64,000 nt of DNA from Burkholderiales bacterium. GTDB lineage: Bacteria; Pseudomonadota; Gammaproteobacteria; Burkholderiales; SG8-39. The notes beneath the pieces are model-generated. The model saw only the letters and a program-made list of their open reading frames with translations, had not been told where the DNA came from and made no database searches. This document shows positions 1 to 6,814 of the stretch, in pieces. How positions within the stretch are numbered: position 1 is the first letter of the stretch; each line of letters opens with the position of its first letter. The position numbers and the translations under genes were made by a program. The DNA is taken from the NCBI GenBank assembly GCA_017880775.1, contig JADGRQ010000026.1:1-64000 (forward strand), given 5' to 3'.

Positions 1-185
1 CAAGTGGGCGGGGCACCCCAGCGGAATGTGTCGCTGGCGATGTTCCACTCCCACGGCAACAGGTCGCCCGCTTCGACGGCGAAGCGGAGCAACCGGTCGA
101 TCGCAGGGTCGTGCCTCGCGTTCGGCGTGGTCCTTCGACCGGCCGAAGTCTTGCGGTTCGAGACCGTATGAAGCCCTGTTGACAG
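1..185 (-). CDS. Partial PAS-like sensor reading frame running off the left edge
   Basis: The minus strand is open from a TAG at 186-188 to the window edge. Near its end it reads like the beginning of a PAS fold: RFAVEAGDLLPWEWNIASD, followed by TFRWG. This is the W-x-W-(D/N)-I pattern common at the start of PAS domains in sensor kinases and c-di-GMP enzymes. No ATG is present; a TTG at 90-92 is the only moderately placed start and has no clear ribosome binding site. The gene could therefore be truncated at its 5' end, or this could be a remnant. Most of the gene, if real, lies outside the window. Confidence 0.35.
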   Translation of the reverse strand, partial: MSTGLHTVSNRKTSAGRRTTPNARHDPAIDRLLRFAVEAGDLLPWEWNIASDTFRWGAPPT

Positions 186-267
186 CTATGACGTCGGCTA
201 CTTTACCGGTGTACCGGCTGTACCGGCGCGATGCCGGGTGAGGATCGCGCTCGCGCGGCAGCCTGCG

Positions 268-375
268 GTCAGTGATGATCCCGCGCAGGACGTATTTTAG
301 AGCCTTGAGCGGGTTGCGGAAGAACTTTTTGGCCGCGCGCTTATCGCGCCGCACCTGCACCAGGATGTCGAGCAC
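268..375 (-). pseudogene. IS6-family transposase fragment
   Basis: Read on the minus strand, this 36-codon stretch gives VLDILVQVRRDKRAAKKFF, then RKPLKALKYVLRGIITD. That matches the catalytic-core segment of IS6/IS26-type DDE transposases, where LDxLVQ.RRDxxAAxxFF is followed by an ITD carrying a catalytic Asp. No transposase sequence precedes or follows it in the same frame, and no terminal inverted repeats were seen. It is a scrap of an old insertion. Family assignment rests on motif recognition only. Confidence 0.6.
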
Positions 376-407
376 TAGGGAGATCGGCGGGGCGGAGACG
401 CAGCATT

Positions 408-3074
408 TTATCTGGCCATCGCCCGGACGTGCGTGCGCAGCAGTTCGGCGAACTGCTCGGGCACGATTGGCTTGCTGAAGTAGAAGCCCTGCATCTGGTC
501 GCAGGCGTGCTCGCGCAGGAAGGTCTGCTGCGCCTCGGTCTCGACGCCTTCGGCGACGACGGTGAGGCTCAGCTTCTTGCCCAAGGCGATGATTGCTTCG
601 GTGACCGCCCGGTCCTCCGAATCCATCGGGATCTCGCGGATGAAGGAGCGGTCCACCTTGAGCGTGTCGATCGGGAAGCGCTTGAGCTGCGACAGCGACG
701 AATAGCCGGTGCCGAAGTCGTCGATGGTGATGCGCACGCCCATCCGCTTGATGGCACCGAGCAGCTGGACCGCGCGCTCGGTTTTGTGCATCACCATGCC
801 CTCGGTGATCTCGAGTTCGAGCAGGTCCGGCGCCATGCCGGTGTCGCGCAGCACGGCGGCGACGTCCTCGATCAGGTCCGGGTCGGCGAACTGGCGCGGC
901 GACAGGTTCACCGCGATGCGCACCGGTGGCAGGCCCTGGCCCTGCCAGGCCACGTTTTGCGCGCACGCCGTCCGCAGCACCCACTTGCCGATCGGCACGA
1001 TCAGGCCGGTTTCCTCCGCCAGCGGGATGAACTGCGCCGGCGTCACTTGGCCGAGCTCGGCGTTGTTCCAGCGCAGCAGCGCCTCGACGCCGGAGATCGC
1101 CCCGCTGTTGAGGTCGAGCTTGGCCTGGTAGTGCAGGGAGAATTCGTCGCGCTCCATGGCGCGGCGCAGATTGGTCTCCAGCGTCAATTTCTCGAGGAAT
1201 TGCGACTTGATGCCTTCGGTGTAGAACTGGAAGTTGTTCTTGCCTTCCTCCTTGGCGAGGTACATGGCGATGTCGGCGTGCTTCATCAGCGACAACTCGT
1301 CCTGCGCGTTCTCCGGGAACATGGCGATGCCCACGCTGGCGGTCACGCGGCACTCCTGGCCGGAAATCATCATCGGCTTGATGACGGCCGAAAGGATCTT
1401 GCGCGCAACCGCGGCGACCTCGCTGCGGTCGCCGACTTCCTGCAGCAGCACGACGAACTCATCGCCGCCCAGGCGCGCCACCACGTCGCTGGCGCGCAGG
1501 GTGCTCTTCAGGCGCGCGGAGATCTCGCGCAACAGCTGGTCGCCGGCCTCGTGGCCGAGGGAGTCGTTGATCTCCTTGAAGCGGTCCAGATCGATGAAAA
1601 GCACCGCGAACTTGCGCTCGTGGCGCCGCGCGGACGCGATCTCGAGGTTGAGGAGCTGGCTGAACATGATGCGGTTCGGCAAGCCGGTGAGGCCGTCGTG
1701 CGTGGCAAGGTACTGGATGCGCTCCTCGGACTGCTTGCGCGCGGTGACGTCGCTGCCGACGCCGCGGTAGCCCTTGAAGACGCCGTCGGCGTCGAAGACC
1801 GGCTCGCCGCTGAGCGATAGCCAGACCGACCGGCTGTCGGCGCCAGGGCGCTGCATCTCGAAATCCTGGAACCGTTCGCGCCGGTCAAGCTGCGCGCGGT
1901 GCTTGTCCCAGTCCGCTTCGGTGAGGTTCAGGGCCGGCTGATCCCAGCGCTTGCGCCCGAGATACGCCGAAGGATCGAGGCCGGTCTTTTCGCCTACGCG
2001 GCTCGACATGAACGTGAGGCGGTACTGGTCGTCCTGCTCCCAATACCAGTCCGACGAAAGGTCGATCAGGCTGCGAAAGCGCGCCTCGCTCTGGCGCAGT
2101 GCTTCCTCGGCCTGCTTGCGCGCGGAGACGTCCTCCACCATCGCAATGTCGTGCAGCGGCTCCCCCGAGGGCGTGCGCTTTACCGAGATCGTCAGTCCGA
2201 CCCAGACCACCGAGCCGTCCTTGCGCACATAGCGCTTCTCCATCTGGAACGAGCTGATCAGGCCGGCGCGCAGCCGGGCCCGCGCCTCGTCCGTGATGTT
2301 CTTGTCGTCCGGGTGCGAGATCTGCTTCACGCTCATGCCGAGCAGCTCCTCCCGGGTGTAGCCGAGCAGCTCGCACAGCCAGCGGTTGACGTGCAGGAAG
2401 CGGCCCTCCGCGCCCACGTGGGCGATGCCGATCGCCGCGAGCTCGATGGTGCTCTGGAACTGCGCTTCGATTTCACGCAACCGTTCCTGCGCCTCGGTGC
2501 GCTGGCAGAACTGGCCGATCTGACTGCCGATGTACTGCGTGCAATCGAGCAGGTCAGCGTCGGGCTGATGGATCTCGCGGCTGAAGAATTCCATTACACC
2601 GATCACCTTCGGACCGGCCTTGACGGGAAAGGCAAAAGCGCTGCGCAGCCCCGCCTTGAGCGCTACGGGCGCGCGGCGGAATGTTTTGTCGGCAGTCACG
2701 TCTCGCAGCCAGACCGGCGCGCTGTCCAGCCAGGTGCGCCGGATCAGGCCGCCCGAGCGCTTCGATTGCCGTACTTGCCGGGTGGCCTTGAGAAACTCGC
2801 CGACCCCACCGGTGGCGGCTCCCCAGGTCCCTACCCAAACCATGGTGTCCTTCAGCGGGTCGAAGGCCCAGCAGGAGCCGCACGCCCAGCCCAAGGTTTC
2901 GCAAACGGTGCGAATGATCTCCGGCGCGGCCACGGCCATGCTGTTCGAATTGGCAAGGACATTGGTTGCGCCGTGCTCGATGGCGAGCCGCTGCTCGATG
3001 CTCGTGCGGCGCCTCGCTGTTGCGGCCGATTTTCGACGGGGGCCGACTGCAGGGGCAGGTCGATGTGGCGGCAT
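408..3074 (-). CDS. GAF-PAS-PAS-GGDEF-EAL cyclic-di-GMP enzyme
   Basis: Predicted to make and/or break cyclic di-GMP. From the ATG at 3074 it is 888 residues: a GAF domain (about 45-190), two PAS domains (about 205-320 and 330-445; one contains WVGLTISVKRTPSGEPLHDI), a GGDEF domain and an EAL domain. The GGDEF motif is intact (about residue 536) and carries an RASD inhibitory I-site five residues upstream, so product-inhibited diguanylate cyclase activity is plausible. The EAL motif (EALLRW, about 664) and DDFGTGYSSL loop are intact, so phosphodiesterase activity is also possible. The frame stays open to 3329, but those extra 85 residues are low-complexity and Arg-rich and overlap an MHYT remnant in another frame, so I chose 3074. 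No transmembrane segment remains. Confidence 0.85.
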   Translation of the reverse strand: MPPHRPAPAVGPRRKSAATARRRTSIEQRLAIEHGATNVLANSNSMAVAAPEIIRTVCETLGWACGSCWAFDPLKDTMVWVGTWGAATGGVGEFLKATRQVRQSKRSGGLIRRTWLDSAPVWLRDVTADKTFRRAPVALKAGLRSAFAFPVKAGPKVIGVMEFFSREIHQPDADLLDCTQYIGSQIGQFCQRTEAQERLREIEAQFQSTIELAAIGIAHVGAEGRFLHVNRWLCELLGYTREELLGMSVKQISHPDDKNITDEARARLRAGLISSFQMEKRYVRKDGSVVWVGLTISVKRTPSGEPLHDIAMVEDVSARKQAEEALRQSEARFRSLIDLSSDWYWEQDDQYRLTFMSSRVGEKTGLDPSAYLGRKRWDQPALNLTEADWDKHRAQLDRRERFQDFEMQRPGADSRSVWLSLSGEPVFDADGVFKGYRGVGSDVTARKQSEERIQYLATHDGLTGLPNRIMFSQLLNLEIASARRHERKFAVLFIDLDRFKEINDSLGHEAGDQLLREISARLKSTLRASDVVARLGGDEFVVLLQEVGDRSEVAAVARKILSAVIKPMMISGQECRVTASVGIAMFPENAQDELSLMKHADIAMYLAKEEGKNNFQFYTEGIKSQFLEKLTLETNLRRAMERDEFSLHYQAKLDLNSGAISGVEALLRWNNAELGQVTPAQFIPLAEETGLIVPIGKWVLRTACAQNVAWQGQGLPPVRIAVNLSPRQFADPDLIEDVAAVLRDTGMAPDLLELEITEGMVMHKTERAVQLLGAIKRMGVRITIDDFGTGYSSLSQLKRFPIDTLKVDRSFIREIPMDSEDRAVTEAIIALGKKLSLTVVAEGVETEAQQTFLREHACDQMQGFYFSKPIVPEQFAELLRTHVRAMAR

Positions 3075-3088
3075 TGCGCGAGCCGTGT

Positions 3089-3199
3089 TCAGGCGCTGAC
3101 TGCGTCGAGCGTCGCCGTCAGGTCGAGCGCCACGTGGGATGCGATGGCCGCAACGACGATCGATAGGATCACCAGCCAGAGGTCGTACGTGCCGACCAT
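3089..3199 (-). pseudogene. Truncated MHYT-type membrane sensor N-terminus
   Basis: Starting at ATG 3197-3199, the minus strand encodes 36 residues: MVGTYDLWLVILSIVVAAI, then ASHVALDLTATLDAVSA and a stop. This matches the first transmembrane segment of MHYT sensor domains, which typically begin with GxYxxWLVxLSxxVAxxASxxALDL. A full MHYT domain is about 200 residues with several helices; here it ends after one. The c-di-GMP gene at 408-3074 starts 14 bases further on in another frame. MHYT domains are often fused to PAS-GGDEF-EAL, so the likeliest history is an out-of-frame deletion within one ancestral gene. Confidence 0.5.
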
Positions 3200-3371
3200 G
3201 TCCACGTCCACCTGTGCCGTTGTTCCGGCGGGCCCGCCTCGAGCCGATGGACTCTTTTCCCACGTTCGTCCGGGGGGCTCCGTGCGGTAGCAAACATACA
3301 GCGAAAGAAATCTGGCGCCGGCGTCTCATTCGCTTGCCGGCGTCAATCGCTTGCGTTGGCGGGGGTCAATA

Positions 3372-3521
3372 ATGAGCCTGGACGGTGAAAATGGCGCGAA
3401 TCCTGAGAGGCGTGGGGTCATCGCACCGCGCTACGCGATGTCGGAAGAACTTGCGGCATACGTACGCCGGCGCACAGAGCCTGTGGAACTCGAAGCGGAC
3501 AATTGCCATCAGGCGGAATAA
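3372..3521 (+). CDS. Small hypothetical protein, 49 aa
   Basis: An ATG-initiated frame encodes 49 mostly charged residues (MSLDGENGANPERRGVIAPR, later SEELAAYVRRR). There is no signal peptide or membrane segment, and I do not recognise the family. A GGGGGT upstream of the ATG could act as a weak ribosome binding site. It sits 26 bases before the next gene, on the same strand, as the first gene of the small stress-type cluster. The coding call is tentative because the frame is short. Confidence 0.35.
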   Translation: MSLDGENGANPERRGVIAPRYAMSEELAAYVRRRTEPVELEADNCHQAE

Positions 3522-3547
3522 CGTATTTCCACTCAAATGAGGAAACC

Positions 3548-3760
3548 ATGATCAACAACAGATTCTTTTTTCTTTCTCTGGCGATGGCTGGATGCGCCGC
3601 GGCCGCTTACGCCGTCGGCCGCCACACCCGCCACCTGGAGAAGCGGCAGCTCAAGGAAGACTTGCGCAACTGGGAAGATGAGGGCGGAAATCTGGCGCCA
3701 TCCCAGGGCCAGGCCGTGGCGCGTCCCGCGGCAACCACAATACCGAGGAGTAGCGAATGA
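3548..3760 (+). CDS. Small protein with one N-terminal membrane segment
   Basis: Seventy residues. A hydrophobic N-terminus (FFFLSLAMAGCAAAAYAVG, about 6-24) could be a membrane anchor or an uncleaved signal; the rest is charged (HTRHLEKRQLKEDLRNWEDE) with a disordered tail. I chose ATG 3548 over the upstream in-frame ATG at 3503 because a clear GAGGAAA ribosome binding site precedes it. Its stop overlaps the start of the ferritin-like gene (ATGA), so the two are probably translated together. Family not recognised. Confidence 0.6.
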   Translation: MINNRFFFLSLAMAGCAAAAYAVGRHTRHLEKRQLKEDLRNWEDEGGNLAPSQGQAVARPAATTIPRSSE

Positions 3761-4317
3761 AACCAACCCCGCCAAAAGATGCGTCGTCGACGCGGCCGCC
3801 CCTTTCCGGCATCAAGGCTTTGCGCGACCGCGCGCGACAGCATATCGAGAAAGGCGCAGTAACTTCCGGCTACGCTGCCGACCGCGAGGACGTGATCACG
3901 ATGCTCAATGAAGCGCTCGCGACCGAGCTTGTCTGCGTGCTTCGCTACAAGCGCCACTACTTCATGGCTGCGGGCATCCACGCCGCACCAGTCGCAGCCG
4001 AATTTCTGGAGCATGCTACTGAGGAAATGTCACATGCCGACCTCATCGCTAAACGCATTGTCGAGCTCCGCGGCGAGCCGAATTTTTCGCCGGACGGGCT
4101 GGCGGCACGCAGCCATGCGGAATACGTCGAGGGCGATTCGCTCAACAGCATGATCAAGGAAGATCTGATTGCCGAGCGAATCGCGATCGAGAGCTATCGC
4201 GAGATGATCGCCTACCTCGGCGATCAGGATCCGACCACGCACCGCATGCTGGAGGAAATACTCGCCAGCGAAGAGGAGCATGCCGAAGACCTGTTGTCTC
4301 TCCTCGAGGAACGATAG
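3757..4317 (+). CDS. Ferritin-like (bacterioferritin-type) protein
   Basis: A 186-residue four-helix-bundle protein of the ferritin-like superfamily. The di-iron ligand pattern is visible: a Glu in LNEALATELVCVLRYKRHY, E-x-x-H in EHATEEMSHAD, a Glu in EDLIAERIAIESYREM, and a second E-x-x-H in ASEEEHAEDL. This fits iron storage or detoxification in the cytoplasm, or a Dps-like protective role. About 45 N-terminal residues precede the core and look flexible. The start overlaps the preceding small gene by four bases (ATGA). Which subfamily (bacterioferritin, Dps-like, or another two-ligand-pair family) cannot be settled by eye. Confidence 0.8.
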   Translation: MKPTPPKDASSTRPPLSGIKALRDRARQHIEKGAVTSGYAADREDVITMLNEALATELVCVLRYKRHYFMAAGIHAAPVAAEFLEHATEEMSHADLIAKRIVELRGEPNFSPDGLAARSHAEYVEGDSLNSMIKEDLIAERIAIESYREMIAYLGDQDPTTHRMLEEILASEEEHAEDLLSLLEER

Positions 4318-4598
4318 CAAATTCGGTTCATCCGGGATTTCCGCGGGCAGCCGGATCCCGGGCGGCAGTTGGGCGAAGCTGATGAAATTGCTGACCCACT
4401 CAAAACGGCGACGTTGTGACGTTCCCCGGGCTATGTCGGCCAACGCACAGAAGGGCTCTCCGGATGGGAGGAAAATGGATTGTCTATATTCAACTGCGAT
4501 GCGTGAAGTCGGTCAAGAACGACATGATCCTCAAAGGGACGCAGTAAAACGGCTGGACCTGCCAGTCGCTGCCGGAACGCGAGACAAGGAGAAGTGAA

Positions 4599-4757
4599 AT
4601 GACATTGGGAACCATACTTTTGGTCATTCTGGTTCTGGCGCTGGTGGGTGTGATTCCCACTTGGCCCCACAGCAGCAAGTGGGGCTATGGTCCCAGCGGC
4701 GGCGTTGGACTGGTGCTGTTGATCGTTTTGATCCTGTTTTTGATGGGCAAGATATAA
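4599..4757 (+). CDS. DUF3309 small membrane protein
   Basis: Fifty-two residues with two hydrophobic segments joined by a short hydrophilic turn: MTLGTILLVILVLALVGVIP, then TWPHSSKWGYGPSGG, then LVLLIVLILFLMGKI. This is the DUF3309 pattern (xLPTWPxSxxWGYxPSGGxG between two helices). The function is unknown; members often sit near stress and envelope genes. An AAGGAG ribosome binding site lies seven bases before the ATG. The 281 bases between the ferritin-like gene and this one hold no frame I can support. Confidence 0.8.
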   Translation: MTLGTILLVILVLALVGVIPTWPHSSKWGYGPSGGVGLVLLIVLILFLMGKI

Positions 4758-4793
4758 GCTGTCGGCGAAGCGGTCCCATTCGTCAAAACAGTG

Positions 4794-4925
4794 ATGCAAA
4801 CTGCAACGGGATTGCTCGCTGTCTCGGCTGCAGGCGGTTTGACAATGGCGGCCATACGTCCTGTTGGCTACTGCCACATGGAAGGCGTCGCAGGCGTGAT
4901 CCACCGGAACGAAAAACTGGAGTAA
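4794..4925 (+). CDS. Possible 43-aa small protein
   Basis: An ATG frame of 43 codons lies between the DUF3309 gene and the lipoprotein gene. Its N-terminus is mildly hydrophobic (MQTATGLLAVSAAGGLTMAA) and its C-terminus polar, as in a small membrane-associated or exported protein. There is no clear ribosome binding site and no family is recognised. It may be chance. Confidence 0.3.
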   Translation: MQTATGLLAVSAAGGLTMAAIRPVGYCHMEGVAGVIHRNEKLE

Positions 4926-4931
4926 TGCGAA

Positions 4932-5183
4932 ATGACAAACTATCTGGCGGTCGGGCTCGCCGTGGCAATGATTGCGGGCTGCGGGGATAAGGGCGCTGCA
5001 CCGAAGACTGTTGCTCCCGCGCCGCTTGCGCCGCAACAGAATGCCCAACCAACTGTTGTGCCAACACCGCCGGCGCCTCCAAACGCGGTGGATGACGGCA
5101 TTCAACGGCCCATGCCGGGCCAGGCCGGCGATACTTCGAGTGCGGAATTCAAGGATGGTGGGAAACCCGATCCCAAAAAATAA
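4932..5183 (+). CDS. Small proline-rich lipoprotein
   Basis: Eighty-three residues. The N-terminus MTNYLAVGLAVAMIAGCGDK has a short hydrophobic stretch ending in a lipobox (IAGC), so the mature protein should be lipid-anchored at Cys17. The rest is rich in Pro, Ala and Gln (TVAPAPLAPQQNAQPTVVP) and probably unstructured. A GGAG lies 11 bases upstream of the ATG. The function is unknown; proline-rich lipoproteins of this size often span or tether in the envelope, but nothing here proves that. Confidence 0.7.
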   Translation: MTNYLAVGLAVAMIAGCGDKGAAPKTVAPAPLAPQQNAQPTVVPTPPAPPNAVDDGIQRPMPGQAGDTSSAEFKDGGKPDPKK

Positions 5184-5289
5184 TAGGAAAAGGAGCATCG
5201 ATCATCGGCAAATGTTTCCGGGATTGGATATTGGGTGTGCCGGTCGTCGTGCTGGTAACTGTTTTTTTACTTTTTCACTAGGAAGCACA

Positions 5290-5784
5290 GTGAATTCAAG
5301 CCGAGCTCTGATCTTGTTTATGAATCCTTTTTTGATGTGGAGCCGGCTGGCGTGGAAAACAGGTGAAATGGCAACCGCTTCGGCGCAAGTCATCGGCCAC
5401 CGGACGAGCCGTCTCGCGCTCGCCGGTTCCGTACTAAGTGCGCGCGACCAGCGCGAGTTTGCCTTGATGGGCCAGGAAAAAGGCGACGCCGCGTTGGAAT
5501 CGGCGCAAGCCGTGGGCGTACGGATGCTGATGCTGAACCAACAGTTCGCGGCGCTTGCGTTCAAACAGATGCTGTCGGCGTCGGTAGCGCTGATATCGAT
5601 CGCCGCGAGCCGCACCGGCGCCGAGTCTGTCGACCGGCAATCGAAGCTAGTGCGCGATACGATGAACAGTTCGGTCGTTGCGGCGTCAAAACTCTCCGCT
5701 TCCATGGCCCACCTCGCACTGCGCGCGTTAAAACCCGTGCACACGCGCGTCAGCGGAAATGTCAGGCGACTCGGCATACGCTAG
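5290..5784 (+). CDS. Polyhydroxyalkanoate granule-associated phasin-like protein
   Basis: A 164-residue helical protein resembling PHA granule phasins: NPFLMWSRLAWKTGEMATAS, then AQVIGHRTSRLALAG, ARDQREFALMGQEKGDAA and NQQFAALAFKQM. Phasins coat polyhydroxyalkanoate granules and control their size; a similar class is found in betaproteobacteria that store PHB. I took GTG 5290 because AGGAAG sits just before it; ATG 5320 in the same frame is the alternative and matches the usual family start. No PHA synthase gene lies in the window. Confidence 0.7.
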   Translation: MNSSRALILFMNPFLMWSRLAWKTGEMATASAQVIGHRTSRLALAGSVLSARDQREFALMGQEKGDAALESAQAVGVRMLMLNQQFAALAFKQMLSASVALISIAASRTGAESVDRQSKLVRDTMNSSVVAASKLSASMAHLALRALKPVHTRVSGNVRRLGIR

Positions 5785-6089
5785 GGCCGCGCCGGAATGT
5801 CCAAGCAGCTTTCGCCAGCGGAGGCAAGTCATCACGTCGGCAGGCGGTTCTTCTTTTTACCCATACTCATTGGCGAAACCAGCGTGGGAAACCGGGAGTT
5901 ATGAAGAAGGTTGCTGGCCGCCTGGGCGTGTCATCCCCGCGGCGGGGCCGCCGACAGCGAGGCGTCGAACACTAGTTCGCAGCGCGCGGTAGTACGCCTG
6001 TTCGGCCGCCGCGGCATCGCCCGTGTGCGCGAGCCGGGCGGATTTCGACGCAATACCAGAAATAATGCACCGATCGGCGCCCGACCGCG
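5785..6089. other. Gene-free interval between phasin and tetR
   Basis: These 305 bases separate the convergent phasin and tetR genes. I see no supportable gene. A perfect CCCCGC/GCGGGG inverted repeat at 5935-5947, preceded by GTCAT, looks like a worn copy of the REP-type element found at 35860 and 45380, but too little of it is conserved to annotate as a copy. Confidence 0.5.
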
Positions 6090-6737
6090 TCAACCGCTGC
6101 CAGGTGGCGGTGCCCTCGGCCTGACTGCGCGCAGGCCGGCGACGTGCGCCTTGATCAGGCTTCGCGCCTGCCGCCGCACCAGAACGCCGCCCTCGTCCAT
6201 CAGCCACATGCGGATCAAGCCCACCGTGAAAGCGCATGTATCGCGCGCCGCGAGCTCGGGCTGGAGACCCGCGCGCAGGGCACCCGCGAGCTTCGCCTTG
6301 CGGTACGCCCTGGCGAGCTTGGTGACGAATTCGCCGGTGCGCAGCCGATGCATATCGAGCTCGGCGGCGAATTCGTCCACGTATTCGCACTTGTAGTGGA
6401 TGATCTGCAGCACGCGGCGCGTGGCCCGGTGAGACTCCAGCGCGTCGAGGATGCCGGTCAGCATGTCTTCGATCGCGCCCAGCGCGTCCGCCTCGCCGCC
6501 TCGTTTCAATGCCAGGTCGACGCTATCGATCATCGGCAAAGTCACCGTCTCGCGCATCGCGAAATACAGCTCCGCCTTGTTGGCGAAGTGCCAGTAGACG
6601 GCGCCCCGCGTTACGCCCGCTCGCCGTGCGATCTGCTCCATCGAGGTGCGTCCCACCCCCTGGCGTGCGAACACTTCCGCCGCGGCGGCGATGACGCGCT
6701 GGCGCGTTTTTTCGGCGTCTTCCTTGGTCCTGCGCAT
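6090..6737 (-). CDS. TetR/AcrR-family repressor of the adjacent RND pump
   Basis: A 215-residue TetR-family regulator. The N-terminal helix-turn-helix (about 10-58) contains VFARQGVGRTSMEQIARRAG and VTRGAVYWHFANKAELYFAM, the recognition-helix pattern of AcrR/TtgR/MexL-type repressors. The C-terminal domain (about 65-215) would bind the inducing drug or metabolite. It is divergent from the efflux operon, only 77 bases from the adaptor ATG, which is the classical arrangement for local repression. A matching operator-like inverted repeat lies in the shared promoter region. The C-terminal tail (RAVRPRAPPPGSG) is unstructured. Confidence 0.9.
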   Translation of the reverse strand: MRRTKEDAEKTRQRVIAAAAEVFARQGVGRTSMEQIARRAGVTRGAVYWHFANKAELYFAMRETVTLPMIDSVDLALKRGGEADALGAIEDMLTGILDALESHRATRRVLQIIHYKCEYVDEFAAELDMHRLRTGEFVTKLARAYRKAKLAGALRAGLQPELAARDTCAFTVGLIRMWLMDEGGVLVRRQARSLIKAHVAGLRAVRPRAPPPGSG

Positions 6738-6752
6738 TACCGGCTCAATGCC

Positions 6753-6781
6753 TTGTTAACATACAGGAGTGATTGTATAGT
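6753..6781 (+). promoter_or_regulatory. Efflux-operon promoter with overlapping TetR operator
   Basis: A near-consensus sigma-70 promoter: -35 TTGTTA (6753-6758), 17-base spacer, -10 TATAGT (6776-6781). An inverted repeat, ATACA (6761-6765) N8 TGTAT (6774-6778), fills the spacer and overlaps the -10. A repressor bound there would block RNA polymerase directly, which fits the divergent tetR gene. Transcription would start near 6788, so the in-frame TTG at 6773 cannot start the adaptor; the ATG at 6815 is favoured. Confidence 0.7.
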
Positions 6782-6814
6782 CGCCGGCTTCTCCCTGCCA
6801 TCCGCCCCGCGAGC

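Noticed and set aside
37-48. VEHRQ in another minus-strand frame near the IS6 fragment
   Set aside because: IS6 transposases carry a similar EHRQ stretch, but it is about 73 codons from the ITD motif instead of about 18, and no flanking similarity follows. The PAS reading in a different frame is more convincing.
3075-3329. N-terminal 85-codon extension of the GGDEF-EAL gene
   Set aside because: Arg/Gly-rich without structure and overlapping the MHYT remnant in another frame, so the start was moved to 3074.
4280-4597. 105-codon open frame between the ferritin-like and DUF3309 genes
   Set aside because: It begins inside the ferritin-like gene, has no ribosome binding site and no recognisable composition or motif.
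5930-5947. Third REP-like copy (GTCATCCCCGC then GGCGGGG)
   Set aside because: Has the palindrome core but lacks the loop and the ACCCAG end; too degenerate to annotate.
5899-6076. TPR-like peptide (ARLAHTGDAAAAEQAYYRAL) on the minus strand
   Set aside because: Only one repeat-like segment, in a frame that runs antisense-shifted into tetR with no good start. Probably chance in Ala-rich DNA.
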